From contig JAKBEU010000001.1 of NCBI GenBank assembly GCA_021833625.1, positions 62,001-126,000 of the forward strand: a stretch of 64,000 nucleotides of DNA. Reading direction: 5' to 3'. Below, piece after piece: positions 35,068-47,362 of this stretch (within the stretch, counting starts at the first letter, position 1; the number at the start of each line of letters is the position of its first letter). The notes under the pieces were generated by a model, which did not search any database, was not told the DNA's origin, and saw only the letters and a list, made by a program, of their open reading frames with translations. Position numbers and translations under genes: made by a program. Source of the stretch: a bacterium (GTDB taxonomy: Bacteria; Patescibacteriota; Microgenomatia; UBA1406; GWC2-37-13).

Positions 35068-36042
35068 TTATAAGCTCTGCAGACCGATATGATGAAGGGC
35101 TTTTGGTGTGAGCACCCTTCCCCGTGTTGTTTTCTTTAAAAATCCTATCTGCAGTAAATACGGTTCAATAAACTCCTCGACTGTCCGCACATCCTCAGAA
35201 AGGGCTGATGCAAGCGTTTCAACTCCTGTGGGACTGTTCTGAAACTTTTCCCCGAGAGTTGTCATATATGCGCGGTCAATATCGGTCAAACCTTTTGAAT
35301 CAATGCCAAGAAGAGTAAAGACCGACTCCAAGAGGGAAGCTTGGGCTGATGCGTGATTCCCCACCTGAACCGAGTCGCGTATTCTTTTTAATATTCTGTT
35401 TGCGATACGGGGAGTTCGTCTTGAACGGTTGGCAACAAGGAGTGCCAGATCATTGGTAAGATCAATCCCCAAAAGCTTTGCGGCACGTTTAATAATGACT
35501 ACCATGTCTTCCACCGTATAATAATCAAGGCGCATCAGAAGTCCGAATCTGTCTCGAAGAGGACCGGAGATAAGTGCAAGTTTTGTCGTCGCACCCACTA
35601 TTGTTATTTTCGGAACGGGAAGCCGCACTGTCCGGGCAGATGGACCTTTGCCGATAATGATATCGAGCGAATAATCTTCAATAACCGGATAGAGCATTTC
35701 TTCAACAGGCTTCGGGAGACGGTGGATTTCATCAATGAACAAAATGTCATTATTTTTCAAGTTAGTAAGAATGGCTGCTAAGTCTCCGCCTTTTTGTATG
35801 GCAGCACCTGAAGTGATCTTGATTTCTCCTCCCAATTCATTAGCGATGATATAAGCGAGTGTGGTTTTGCCAATACCAGGAGGGCCATATAACAGAATGT
35901 GTTCTGTTGCCGCACCTCTTTTTTTTACGGCCTTCAGAAAAATGCGAAGCGTGTCGGTTGCACTTTTTTGACCAATATATTCATCCAATGACTGAGGTCT
36001 GAGATTGTTCCCTTCAACGATATTAGTAGTTTTATTCACCAT
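35068..36042 (-). CDS. ruvB: Holliday junction branch-migration ATPase RuvB
   Basis: From the chosen ATG at 36042 the protein has 324 residues. Walker A is G-P-P-G-I-G-K-T-T, Walker B is I-L-F-I-D-E-I-H-R, sensor 1 is G-A-T-T-K, and the C-terminal winged-helix ends R-G-R-V-L-T-P-K-A. RuvB hexamers drive branch migration with RuvA. The frame is open 20 codons upstream, but that would overlap ruvA and the residues are not RuvB-like. It follows ruvA by 13 bases. Confidence 0.97.
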   Translation of the reverse strand: MVNKTTNIVEGNNLRPQSLDEYIGQKSATDTLRIFLKAVKKRGAATEHILLYGPPGIGKTTLAYIIANELGGEIKITSGAAIQKGGDLAAILTNLKNNDILFIDEIHRLPKPVEEMLYPVIEDYSLDIIIGKGPSARTVRLPVPKITIVGATTKLALISGPLRDRFGLLMRLDYYTVEDMVVIIKRAAKLLGIDLTNDLALLVANRSRRTPRIANRILKRIRDSVQVGNHASAQASLLESVFTLLGIDSKGLTDIDRAYMTTLGEKFQNSPTGVETLASALSEDVRTVEEFIEPYLLQIGFLKKTTRGRVLTPKALHHIGLQSL

Positions 36043-36055
36043 TGCGTATCTTTTA

Positions 36056-36628
36056 TTATTTGTTAACAGACATCCGTAGAGCTTCCTGAATTTTCTGTTC
36101 AATACTCAGGTCTTTCGGCAATTTTTCAAACAGTTTCTGTGCTTCCGCTTTGCGGTACCCAAGTTCGACAAGTGCGTCAATGACTGTCTTGTCATCGTCG
36201 CTCAGTTGCATCTCGAATTTAAACTCTGTCTTAAATTTCTGGGATAGTTCAAGCACTATTTTCATTGCCGTTTTCTTTCCGACTCCCGAAATACTGGAAA
36301 ATAATTTTACGTCATTTGCCGAGACTGCCTTCACTGCTTCGTCAAATGTAATGCCCGATACGACCGTGAATGCGGTCTTGGGTCCGACCCCGGGAACGGA
36401 AAGCAAAAGATGAAAGAACTGTTTTTCAGAATTATTGGAAAACCCGAACAGGACGTGTGCATCCTCTCGTATTTGAAGATAGGTATATATAGTAAGTGTT
36501 TCACCGATCCGTTTATTCTGAAGTGCGGAGGGGGTAATAAAAAGTTCGTAGGAAACGCCGGAGGCAGTGTCAATAATTGCTGTTTTGTCGGTGAATTCTG
36601 CAAGTATTCCTGTCAGTTTTGCAATCAT
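36056..36628 (-). CDS. ruvA: Holliday junction DNA-binding protein RuvA
   Basis: A protein of 190 residues, normal length. It has an N-terminal OB fold (M-I-A-K-L-T-G-I-L ... Y-T-Y-L-Q-I-R-E-D-A), two helix-hairpin-helix motifs (S-V-P-G-V-G-P-K-T-A and S-I-S-G-V-G-K-K-T-A) and a C-terminal UBA-like domain III (A-L-V-E-L-G-Y-R-K-A-E-A). It binds four-way junctions and loads RuvB. RuvC is encoded separately beyond the rRNA at 43.8 kb. Confidence 0.97.
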   Translation of the reverse strand: MIAKLTGILAEFTDKTAIIDTASGVSYELFITPSALQNKRIGETLTIYTYLQIREDAHVLFGFSNNSEKQFFHLLLSVPGVGPKTAFTVVSGITFDEAVKAVSANDVKLFSSISGVGKKTAMKIVLELSQKFKTEFKFEMQLSDDDKTVIDALVELGYRKAEAQKLFEKLPKDLSIEQKIQEALRMSVNK

Positions 36629-36641
36629 GGAAAACAGTATA

Positions 36642-37916
36642 TCACTTTATTCCCAACTCATCGCGCTCAATTTGCCACAATCTGTTGTATTTCGCCACCC
36701 GTTCTCCAAGAATGGGCGCACCAAACTTTACGAACTCCGATTGCATTGCAACGGCAAGGTCTGCAATAAAATCATCGTTTGTTTCTGCCATATTTCCAGC
36801 GGCAATATAAGAAACGTTGTTCTGACGGGCAATTCTGACTAGTTCAAATATTTCCGATATCGTACCTATTTGATTAGGTTTAAGGAGAAATGAAGTGCAG
36901 GAGCCGTCTTTTATGGCAAAGTTTAATCTATCTTTTGACGTCCTGATAAGCTCGTCTCCTATAATATATATAGTAGAAGAAATAAGGGAGGTAAGCTTTT
37001 TCCATCCCGCCCAGTCTTCATTGTCGAGCGGATCTTCAAGGGCGAGAATGGAGTAGTTGTCCGTAATTGTCTTTATGAAGGCAATATATTCGTCTACATG
37101 CATTGCGTGAGATTTATCTTTAATAGTGTACGCATTGTTCTTCGCAAAAAAAGAGGCGGCCATATCGATACCGACAAACATATCAAGTCCCATCTTCATT
37201 TTCAGTTGGGAAACGGTTTCATTTAAGATTTCAAGCGCATCAAGATTAGCAGACAAGTTCGGGCTAAACCCTCCCTCTTCCCCGACTGCCGTTGTCGCAT
37301 TCCGGTACTCAAGTACTTTCTTCAGCTCGCTGAACAGTTCTATCGATTTTTGATAGGCAGTCCCAAAAGAAAAAGAGGAGGAGGGAATAATCTGGAATTC
37401 CTGAAAGTCCATGGAAGAGTTTGCGTGTCTTCCTCCGTTTATCATGTTAAAAATGGGAGTAGGTATTTTGCTGATTTTTATTTCTTCGTTATATTTTTTT
37501 TTGTATAAATTGTTCAACTGTTTAAAAAGGGGGATACCATTTGCAACAGCACCGGCTCTTGCAATAAGTTGAGAAACGGTGAGAAGGGTATTCACTCCCA
37601 GCCGGGATTTATTCCGTGTACCGTCCGCCTTAACTAGCCAATCATCTATCTCCGCAAGTTTCTCAGGCGAGACTCCTTTCAATTTCGGACCAATAAGTTC
37701 GTTTATATAAGACGCAGCATGCAGTACTCCTCTCCCGAAGAAGCGGTTAGGGTCTTCATCCCGAACATCAACTGCTTCATTAGGAAACAAAGAATAGGCT
37801 GCCGGGACGGATGTCCTTGCGTGCAGCCCGTTATCTAAAACGAGTTGTGCTTCAAGCGTAGGCGCTCCCCGGGAGTCTATTATTTCGTACGCGTGTATTG
37901 ATTGAATTGTTGTCAT
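36642..37916 (-). CDS. eno: Divergent enolase
   Basis: Converts 2-phosphoglycerate to phosphoenolpyruvate. The protein has 424 residues. Metal and base residues are kept in M-D-F-Q-E-F, V-G-E-E-G-G-F-S-P-N, G-I-D-M-A-A-S, A-L-E-D-P-L, G-D-E-L, L-L-K-P-N-Q-I-G-T and V-K-F-G-A-P. Two normally invariant catalytic loops differ: the S-G-A-S-T-G loop near residue 40 reads S-V-P-A-A-Y-S-L-F, and the S-H-R-S-G-E-T-E-D loop reads A-A-G-N-M-A-E-T-N-D, so the substrate-contacting His and Ser are lost. Its ATG overlaps the stop of the PEP synthase gene, linking the two steps around PEP. Confidence 0.85.
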   Translation of the reverse strand: MTTIQSIHAYEIIDSRGAPTLEAQLVLDNGLHARTSVPAAYSLFPNEAVDVRDEDPNRFFGRGVLHAASYINELIGPKLKGVSPEKLAEIDDWLVKADGTRNKSRLGVNTLLTVSQLIARAGAVANGIPLFKQLNNLYKKKYNEEIKISKIPTPIFNMINGGRHANSSMDFQEFQIIPSSSFSFGTAYQKSIELFSELKKVLEYRNATTAVGEEGGFSPNLSANLDALEILNETVSQLKMKMGLDMFVGIDMAASFFAKNNAYTIKDKSHAMHVDEYIAFIKTITDNYSILALEDPLDNEDWAGWKKLTSLISSTIYIIGDELIRTSKDRLNFAIKDGSCTSFLLKPNQIGTISEIFELVRIARQNNVSYIAAGNMAETNDDFIADLAVAMQSEFVKFGAPILGERVAKYNRLWQIERDELGIK

Positions 37917-40261
37917 TTCTTAAGGGACTGAAACTGCTTTTTTTCAATTTCATGAATAAGATGCCGTGTTCTTTCGACAGCATCCGGATTAACGGAAACA
38001 CTGGTAATCCCGCATTTCACAAGTTTCTCTACTATGTCCGGAAAGTCAGATGCCGCCTGTCCGCAAATGGATGCGGTTACTCCGTACTTCACTGCTGTTG
38101 AAACAATGTATTCAAGTACTTTTACTATCATCGGATTGCGTTCATCATAAATTCCCGATACGTGCTCATTATCACGATCAACTCCGAGGAGCATCATGGT
38201 AAGATCGTTTGTTCCTATCGAAATACCGTCAATTCCTACCTTTAAAAATTCTTCGATATTAAGGGCGCAGTAGGGCACTTCAACCATTATCCACAGTTTA
38301 AATTCCGGATAGTCAAAAAGGCCGGATTTCCGTACCAACTCTTTTATCTTGATTATTTCCCATGGAACACGGACAAAAGGGATCATAAGATGCAGATTCC
38401 GGTATCCCATCTCCCAAATTTTTTTTATTGCCTTCAGTTCAAGATAAAATTCGTACGGATCATTAATGTAGCGTGATGCCCCACGATATCCTATCATCGG
38501 ATTCTCTTCGTGAGGTTCATACATAGCTCCGCCTTTGAGATGTCTATATTCGTTTGTTTTGAAATCGGTTGCGCGATATACCACCTTACGTGGGTTAAAC
38601 GGTTTGACGAATTTCAACAGATTGTTTTTTAATTTTTCAACGAACAAATGTTCCTTACCTTCCTTAATATATTGTTTCGGATGCGTCCCAATCTCGGCAA
38701 TCATAAACTCTGCTCTCAACAGTCCTATTCCGTCAGTATCAAGATGAGAAACCTCCTCCGCTTTTTCTGGTTCCGCAAGATTTACATATACTTTCGTCAC
38801 GGTTTTTAATTTTATCGCGTCGTTTTTCTTTTTTAGTTTTGCAATATCCCGTAAATTGGCAGAAGACAGAATGCTCCCCTTAAAAGCTTCACCCGTGGTT
38901 CCGTTCACCGAAACAACTTCACCGTTCTTCATGAGAGTTGTCGCTTTTTCCATACCAACGACTGCCGGGATACCAAGTTCACGAGAAACGATTGCCGCAT
39001 GAGACGTCCGTCCTCCTTTTTCCGTGATTATTGCAATGGCTTTGCGCATTGCGGGAACATAGTCAGGATTTGTCTGAGGAGCAACCAATACGTCGCCTTT
39101 TTTTACCTTGTCTATCTCTTTTGGGGAATGGATTATGACAACAGGCCCTATCCCTATTCCTGGAGAGGCAGGAGAACCGGTTGCAATGGGCTTTAACACC
39201 TGTTCCACTGCGTCCATCTTCTTACCATTTACTGCCTTTATCGTGGTAATGGGTCTTGATTGGACGATAAACACTCTTTCATTTTCTATTGCCCACTCGA
39301 TATCCTGCGGGAAGTAATAGTGATTCTCGATTTCCTTGACAAGAAGGGCAACTGAAGTCAGCTCCTGATCAGTAAGCTTGGGAGCCGTGCCTTCTTTTTT
39401 CGTCAATTTCACTTCGATATTTTTCGTTCCTGATTTAATATATTTCGAATTCTGATATGCGGTTGTTCTGTTGATAACGACAAATGATCGTTTGTCGACC
39501 TCGTAATGATCCGGAGTTACCTTCCCCTGAACGATGTATTCTCCCAAACCAAAAATGGCCTCAATGACCATCTTTGTTTTATCGTTAGTTACCGGATCAA
39601 TGCTGAAGGCAATTCCCGACTTGTCGGACTGCACCATACGTTGAACAACTGCCGCAAGCCCCACCTTAAAATGATCAAATCCCTGATTATGCCGGTAATA
39701 AATGGCACGCTGCGTAAAAAGGGAAGCCCAACACTGTTTTATATTGTGTATGAGTTGCACGTCTCCTTTTACATTGAGATAGGTTTCCTGTTGCCCGGCG
39801 AATGAAGCCGTCGGGAGATCTTCAGCTGTAGCTGATGACCGAACTGCAACGAGCGGATATTTGTAGAGAGAAGACAATCTCCGTATCGCTTTCTTCACCA
39901 TCGTGCTGTCAATCGACAGATATTTCTCTTCTTTCACCAACAAATTGTCATAAAAAGCGACAATCTCATTTACAAGTGAGTTTTGAATGGGAGAGGCCAT
40001 TATTATCTTCTGTATATACTCCGATGCCTGGGCCAGTTCCTGGGAATTCTCAAAATTGACAATGGAAAGAGTGTCCTTTATCTTTTTATCCAACTTACCA
40101 TACGCTATGAAGTCAAAATATGCCTGAGCAGTCACGACAAAGCCATAAGGAATGGGCAGATGTGCACGCGTCATTTCGCCCAAATTTGCACCTTTCCCGC
40201 CGACAGTTACCACATCATCTTTTGTTACTTCCTCAAACCATACAACGTGTTTTTTTCTCAT
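37913..40261 (-). CDS. ppsA: Phosphoenolpyruvate synthase
   Basis: Interconverts pyruvate and PEP with ATP, giving PEP, AMP and phosphate. The protein has 782 residues, close to normal. The ATP-grasp domain (about 1-330) begins G-G-K-G-A-N-L-G-E-M-T. The phosphohistidine domain carries G-G-R-T-S-H-A-A-I-V-S-R-E (active His), and the C-terminal barrel has the catalytic Cys in I-C-G-Q-A. It overlaps enolase by four bases. The pair suggests gluconeogenic or fermentative flux through PEP. Confidence 0.96.
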   Translation of the reverse strand: MRKKHVVWFEEVTKDDVVTVGGKGANLGEMTRAHLPIPYGFVVTAQAYFDFIAYGKLDKKIKDTLSIVNFENSQELAQASEYIQKIIMASPIQNSLVNEIVAFYDNLLVKEEKYLSIDSTMVKKAIRRLSSLYKYPLVAVRSSATAEDLPTASFAGQQETYLNVKGDVQLIHNIKQCWASLFTQRAIYYRHNQGFDHFKVGLAAVVQRMVQSDKSGIAFSIDPVTNDKTKMVIEAIFGLGEYIVQGKVTPDHYEVDKRSFVVINRTTAYQNSKYIKSGTKNIEVKLTKKEGTAPKLTDQELTSVALLVKEIENHYYFPQDIEWAIENERVFIVQSRPITTIKAVNGKKMDAVEQVLKPIATGSPASPGIGIGPVVIIHSPKEIDKVKKGDVLVAPQTNPDYVPAMRKAIAIITEKGGRTSHAAIVSRELGIPAVVGMEKATTLMKNGEVVSVNGTTGEAFKGSILSSANLRDIAKLKKKNDAIKLKTVTKVYVNLAEPEKAEEVSHLDTDGIGLLRAEFMIAEIGTHPKQYIKEGKEHLFVEKLKNNLLKFVKPFNPRKVVYRATDFKTNEYRHLKGGAMYEPHEENPMIGYRGASRYINDPYEFYLELKAIKKIWEMGYRNLHLMIPFVRVPWEIIKIKELVRKSGLFDYPEFKLWIMVEVPYCALNIEEFLKVGIDGISIGTNDLTMMLLGVDRDNEHVSGIYDERNPMIVKVLEYIVSTAVKYGVTASICGQAASDFPDIVEKLVKCGITSVSVNPDAVERTRHLIHEIEKKQFQSLKK

Positions 40262-40332
40262 ATGTATTATTTATACAGAAAAAAGTGGGTTGAATGCAAG
40301 GACTAATTTCGGCAAGTCCGATCAAATTACCG

Positions 40333-40361
40333 TTGACAAGTTATTTTGGCTATGATATCAT
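40333..40361 (+). promoter_or_regulatory. Promoter of the tRNA-Cys / 23S rRNA unit
   Basis: TTGACA at 40333-40338, a 17-base spacer, TATCAT at 40356-40361. It is the best sigma70-type match in the 250-base gap before tRNA-Cys and would drive tRNA-Cys and 23S together. Confidence 0.6.
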
Positions 40362-40471
40362 CAACTTTACGAATGATATTTCAAATGTCATAAGGCACAA
40401 TTGGAAGCACAATTAGTCTGCTCTCCTAACAGCCTTCATCTAAAATCAAGACGAATTGTGTCAAAATACTT

Positions 40472-40500
40472 ATCTCTTAGGAAAAGAGATCGCTCTTTGC
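40472..40500 (+). promoter_or_regulatory. boxB/boxA-like antitermination leader
   Basis: A perfect 7-bp hairpin (ATCTCTT ... AAGAGAT, 40472-40490) is followed directly by CGCTCTTTGC at 40491-40500, close to the boxA consensus (TGCTCTTTAACA) of rRNA operons. Leader antitermination is inferred from similarity and position. Confidence 0.45.
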
Positions 40501-40511
40501 CTTTTTTGTTT

Positions 40512-40585
40512 GGGCCCATAGCTCAACTGGCTTGAGCGTCGGATTTGCATTCCGAAGGTTGGGGGTTCAAATCCCCCTGGGTCCA
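40512..40585 (+). tRNA. tRNA-Cys (anticodon GCA)
   Basis: Acceptor GGGCCCA/TGGGTCC (one G-T), anticodon stem TCGGA/TCCGA with loop TTTGCAT (anticodon GCA), T arm GGGGG-TTCAAAT-CCCCC. Discriminator A; no CCA encoded. It lies 185 bases before the 23S rRNA. Confidence 0.94.
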
Positions 40586-40602
40586 CAGGGAAAAATTAGT
40601 TT

Positions 40603-40644
40603 TTAGCTTCTAACGATTAGAGCAATCTAATCGTTAAGAGCTAA
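40603..40644 (+). repeat. Long hairpin with GCAA tetraloop in the tRNA-Cys/23S spacer
   Basis: The 19-base arms (40603-40621 and 40626-40644) are complementary except for a TC/CT swap, closed by GCAA, a GNRA-type tetraloop. It is probably an RNase III-type processing stem in the pre-rRNA. About 20 bases further is GCACTTTGAA (40662-40671), a second boxA-like motif typical of 16S-23S spacers. Confidence 0.6.
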
Positions 40645-40770
40645 CAGCCAACTAACGAAAAGCACTTTGAAAATTTGAATTCAAGTTGTAGGCCAATTAA
40701 CAACTTTACAGCAAAGTAAATTTAAGTGTGTAGATAATATCTACACAAAGATCTTTTGTGAAACAAAAGA

Positions 40771-43663
<2,893 letters not shown>

Positions 43664-43772
43664 TCTTTGGTTTTAACAAAAGAGATTTACGAAACGTGTA
43701 GAGATTGTTCTTTGTTCCTACAACTGAATTCATTTTTTCATTATTCTCCTTGTATAATTACCATACATTCGT

Positions 43773-44261
43773 ATGATTATCCTATCCATTGACCCGGGTG
43801 TAGAGCGCGTTGGTTTTGCCGTTTTTGAAAAAACGGGTCCGAATATCAATCTTCTTGAATCGGATACTATTCAAACTTCCAAAAAAAGCACCCAATCACA
43901 ACGTATTCTTTCTATCTCAGATGTTTTGTGCAAAATAGTGAAGCAACGAAAGCCGGATCATATCGTTATGGAACGGTTGTTTTTTGCCAAGAATGAAAAA
44001 ACGGTTATCGGTGTTGCTCAGGCACAAGGAGCCATACTTCTTCTTGCCGCCCAAAATAACATTCCCGTATATTACCTCACTCCTCCCCAGATAAAGCTTG
44101 CCATAACGGGGTACGGCAATGCGGATAAAACTGCCATGAAGAAAATGATAGAACTGCAAATAGTGCTCCCAAAAAAAAAGAGGCTGGATGATGAGATTGA
44201 CGCGATAGGATGCGGATACACGTTCTGCGTATCGACTAATTCGCTCCAATTTTCTGAATAA
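43773..44261 (+). CDS. ruvC: Holliday junction resolvase RuvC
   Basis: Cuts four-way junctions symmetrically after RuvAB branch migration. A protein of 162 residues. Acidic active-site residues are in I-L-S-I-D-P-G (D7), I-V-M-E-R-L-F-F, and D-D-E-I-D-A-I-G near the C-terminus. The start I-I-L-S-I-D-P-G-V-E-R-V-G is typical. A TATAAT box lies at 43753-43758, 14 bases before the ATG. The last 26 bases overlap the convergent sugar-kinase gene. Confidence 0.96.
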   Translation: MIILSIDPGVERVGFAVFEKTGPNINLLESDTIQTSKKSTQSQRILSISDVLCKIVKQRKPDHIVMERLFFAKNEKTVIGVAQAQGAILLLAAQNNIPVYYLTPPQIKLAITGYGNADKTAMKKMIELQIVLPKKKRLDDEIDAIGCGYTFCVSTNSLQFSE

Positions 44262-45144
44262 TTTTCACGGAGTAACCTGCTCCTGAGGTCATGCTCTTTT
44301 TGACGTCCCCGGTCTTCAGATATTCCGCAATAAATCCGGCAGTATAGCCGTCTCCCGCGCCCGTCGTATCGACGATTTTACTTACTTTGTGTGCTTCCTG
44401 GTAGAGTACTTCACCATTTACATACCCATAAGAGCCTTTTTCTCCATCCGTAATGACGAGGATTTTTCTCTCGGCAAGAGGAAGATAGTGTAAAACACTT
44501 TTTTTCAAATCTACCTTTTCATATGGCACTTTTACCAGATCTGAAAACTCATGTCCATTAAGAATGATGATGTCGGCACTTTTCAAAAGAGGTGAAATTT
44601 GCTCAAGAGGCCTACGACAATCTTTGCTCCCTATATTAAGAACTGTTTTTGTTCCACATTTCTCAACTGAACTTAAAATGTGGATGCGCTCGGCAAGGGC
44701 AACGCGGGGAAGATTTGACATGTAGACGATTTTTGCGTTACAAAGTTCTTTCAGTACATCGTCACTCTGCAGCAGATGCTCGTGAGGAGTCTCATAATTG
44801 ACAATCGTCCGTTCTCCCTTTGGAGAAAGCAGAATGCTTGATATCTTCAGGTATTCTTCTTCATGCTGACAGAGCTTCATGGAAATTCCATGGTCTTCTA
44901 AATGTTGAACTATGAGTTTCTTGAATTGATTATTCCCGATTTTGGCCATTATCGCGCAATGAAGTCCGAATTTTTTTACGCCGATTGCAACGTTCGCCCC
45001 TCCTCCTCCTAATCCTTCATGAAAATAATCGGTTAAATATTTTCCTCCGATTGCAAGGTTAAATCGGCTATCGTCGCGGGTAAGAGATTCTCCCTGAAAA
45101 TACATATCGACACTGATGTTTCCGATTGAGATGAGGTCATACAT
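44236..45144 (-). CDS. PfkB family carbohydrate kinase
   Basis: A protein of 302 residues from the chosen start (M-Y-D-L-I-S-I-G-N-I-S-V-D). It has the N-terminal PfkB signature region (G-G-G-G-A-N-V-A-I-G) and the C-terminal signature D-T-T-G-A-G-D-G-Y-T-A-G-F with the catalytic Asp. Members include ribokinase, fructokinase, adenosine kinase and others; the substrate cannot be chosen from sequence alone. The frame is open 52 codons further upstream, but that part lies in the holA-like gene on the other strand and is not family-like. Confidence 0.88.
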   Translation of the reverse strand: MYDLISIGNISVDMYFQGESLTRDDSRFNLAIGGKYLTDYFHEGLGGGGANVAIGVKKFGLHCAIMAKIGNNQFKKLIVQHLEDHGISMKLCQHEEEYLKISSILLSPKGERTIVNYETPHEHLLQSDDVLKELCNAKIVYMSNLPRVALAERIHILSSVEKCGTKTVLNIGSKDCRRPLEQISPLLKSADIIILNGHEFSDLVKVPYEKVDLKKSVLHYLPLAERKILVITDGEKGSYGYVNGEVLYQEAHKVSKIVDTTGAGDGYTAGFIAEYLKTGDVKKSMTSGAGYSVKIIQKIGAN

Positions 45145-45199
45145 ATACGATAAAGTATATCTAATTTTTTTTTCTTTTGATAGAATGAATGCGCGACTT

Positions 45200-45898
45200 A
45201 TGATACATATTTTTTGCGGTGAAGATTCCGTTTCCTCCCGACGACAATATTTAAATGAAATTGAAAAACAAAAAAAGAGCGGTGTGGAGGTGATTTCCAT
45301 TTCTCCCAGTCAAATTGTTGACCTGAATAAGGGACTGGGAAACAATCTTAGTCTATTTTCCGCCACTCAGGTATATGTCATTGAAGGACTGGAAAAAGCG
45401 GGTTTCCGCAAATCGACAAAAGCAAAAAAAGACTCGATATTTGAGGCTATTGTCGCCCTTTCCACCGATAAAACAATAGCACTTCTTGACTGGGAAGAAG
45501 ATAAGCCTTCCCGTCTTTTGAAACTGAAGGATATCGCAAAAGTAACAGAAAGCAAGCCGTCCCGGTCCGTATTTCAGCTTCTTGATCTGTGTGTGCCGAA
45601 AAATAAAATCGCATTCATTACAGCGCTGCGGGAGGTGCTCCAAACCCAGGCGGATATGCTCGTATTTGTTTTGCTTTTTCGTCATATCCGTCAGCTTGTT
45701 CTCATCCAATCGGGAGAGGAAGTAAAGATAGCTCCGTGGCAAAAATATAAGCTGCAGTCTCTCAGTCGACAGTGGGAAAAAAATGCCCTTCTTCACTTTT
45801 ATGAAGGCCTAATTAAAATAGAATTTTCTTCAAAATCTGGCGAGAATGCCTACGGAATAGGGAAGTCGCTTGAAATGCTTGCGTGCTACTATCTTTGA
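45200..45898 (+). CDS. holA: DNA polymerase III delta subunit-like protein
   Basis: A protein of 232 residues beginning M-I-H-I-F-C-G-E-D-S, the typical start of HolA-type clamp-loader subunits (Y-x-x-x-G-x-E). It is followed by a helical stretch and V-Y-V-I-E-G-L-E. The mid-section L-D-W-E-E-D-K-P-S and the C-terminal helical domain (about 145-230) fit the delta fold. At 232 residues it is shorter than usual (about 330), as seen in other reduced lineages. An in-frame ATG at 45185 is possible. Clamp loading is inferred from family resemblance. Confidence 0.7.
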   Translation: MIHIFCGEDSVSSRRQYLNEIEKQKKSGVEVISISPSQIVDLNKGLGNNLSLFSATQVYVIEGLEKAGFRKSTKAKKDSIFEAIVALSTDKTIALLDWEEDKPSRLLKLKDIAKVTESKPSRSVFQLLDLCVPKNKIAFITALREVLQTQADMLVFVLLFRHIRQLVLIQSGEEVKIAPWQKYKLQSLSRQWEKNALLHFYEGLIKIEFSSKSGENAYGIGKSLEMLACYYL

Positions 45899-45942
45899 TA
45901 TAATAAATATGTAATTAATATAAGTTTTATTGAATATATCTT

Positions 45943-47361
45943 ATGATAAAAACCATTCCTGATCACGTATTTAGAGGATACGATTTGCGGGGAGTAGTCG
46001 GGGCTGATTTAGACGAAGAACGCGTTGAGATGTTGGGAAAAGCGTATGCGACGTGGCTCCTCAGACGAAACGTCACGGACTGTGTTGTCGGATACGACTC
46101 CCGTGAGTCAAGTCCCGCATTCCGCGATGCACTGGTGAAAGGTCTTACGGAGTCGGGAGTTACCGTATATGACATCGGCATGACCCTTTCCCAGATCTGC
46201 TATTTTGCCCAATACTATTTCCGCACGCGCGGAATGGTCATGATTACGGCATCCCACAATCCGAAAGAATACAACGGATTCAAATTCGGCACGGGTTTTT
46301 CCGAAACCATGGTAACCGAGGAAATTATCGAATTCAGAAATCTTGCAAAATCCGGCGACTTCATTACTTCCGGAACAAAAGGAAAGCATATTCAGGAAGA
46401 TGTTTTCCCCATCTATAAAGAAGACGTATTAAGACGCGTACCGAAGACCGGACATTTCAAAGTAGTAGTGGATTCGTGTGCTGCAACAACCGGACTGTTT
46501 CTTCCTTCAATACTGCGAGAAGCAGGATGTGAAGTGATAGAACAGAATACGAAGCCAGACCCAACATTTCCGGTCGGTGTTGCTGACCCGACGGAAAAGG
46601 AAGTATTGGAGCGCCTTGCAAAACGAGTTATCGCAGAAAAAGCTGATCTCGGATTTGCCTATGATACAGACGGAGACCGAGTAGGAGTCGTTGATCAAGA
46701 TGGGCGCATGCTTTGGAACGACACACTCGTTTCACTGTTTGCAAAAGATATTATTTCCTCTCTTCCCAAGGCTAAAATCATCTACAACGTGTTGTGTTCA
46801 AAGCAGGTAGATGACGTCATTCGGGAAGCGGGAGGAACTCCCATCATGTGGAAGACAGGACACTCATTTATTAAGGCGAAGGTAAAAGAAGACAGAGCGC
46901 CATTTGGGGGAGAACTTTCCGGGCATTTCTTTTTCGTTGATAACTTTTATGGACACGATGACGGGGCCATTGCAAGCTTGAGACTGCTTTCTTACCTTAC
47001 GAAGGTGGGGCTTTCCTTGAAGGACGCCGTCAACAAACTTCCCCAATATATTTCAAGCCCTGAAATTAAAGTGGGTTGTCCTGACAGCACAAAGTTTGAA
47101 ACCGTCTCAAAAGAAATCGGAGGGAAAGTAAAGGCTCAATATCCAAGTGCAATCTTTACCGAGATTGATGGTATCCGTATGGATTTGCCCGGATATATGT
47201 TTGTCATCAGAGCTTCACAAAACGGCCCCTACCTTACGGCGAAGTTTGAAGCAAAAACGCAGGAGAAATACGACGAGTTGCGCTTATTTGTCGCAAAACT
47301 GTTTAAGGAAGTTAAAGACATTGACATGACAAAGGGAGTCAACGTAGACTCGTTACAATAA
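45943..47361 (+). CDS. Phosphomannomutase/phosphoglucomutase
   Basis: A protein of 472 residues of the alpha-D-phosphohexomutase family, interconverting hexose-1- and hexose-6-phosphates. The catalytic phosphoserine loop is T-A-S-H-N-P-K-E-Y-N-G-F-K, the metal loop is D-T-D-G-D-R-V-G, the sugar-binding loop is G-G-E-L-S-G-H, and a C-terminal phosphate-binding domain is present. The G-E-x-S-G-H form fits PMM/PGM enzymes that supply nucleotide-sugar precursors. The gene starts directly with F-R-G-Y-D-L-R-G, a family hallmark. The next gene begins two bases after its stop. Confidence 0.93.
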   Translation: MIKTIPDHVFRGYDLRGVVGADLDEERVEMLGKAYATWLLRRNVTDCVVGYDSRESSPAFRDALVKGLTESGVTVYDIGMTLSQICYFAQYYFRTRGMVMITASHNPKEYNGFKFGTGFSETMVTEEIIEFRNLAKSGDFITSGTKGKHIQEDVFPIYKEDVLRRVPKTGHFKVVVDSCAATTGLFLPSILREAGCEVIEQNTKPDPTFPVGVADPTEKEVLERLAKRVIAEKADLGFAYDTDGDRVGVVDQDGRMLWNDTLVSLFAKDIISSLPKAKIIYNVLCSKQVDDVIREAGGTPIMWKTGHSFIKAKVKEDRAPFGGELSGHFFFVDNFYGHDDGAIASLRLLSYLTKVGLSLKDAVNKLPQYISSPEIKVGCPDSTKFETVSKEIGGKVKAQYPSAIFTEIDGIRMDLPGYMFVIRASQNGPYLTAKFEAKTQEKYDELRLFVAKLFKEVKDIDMTKGVNVDSLQ

Positions 47362-47362
47362 T

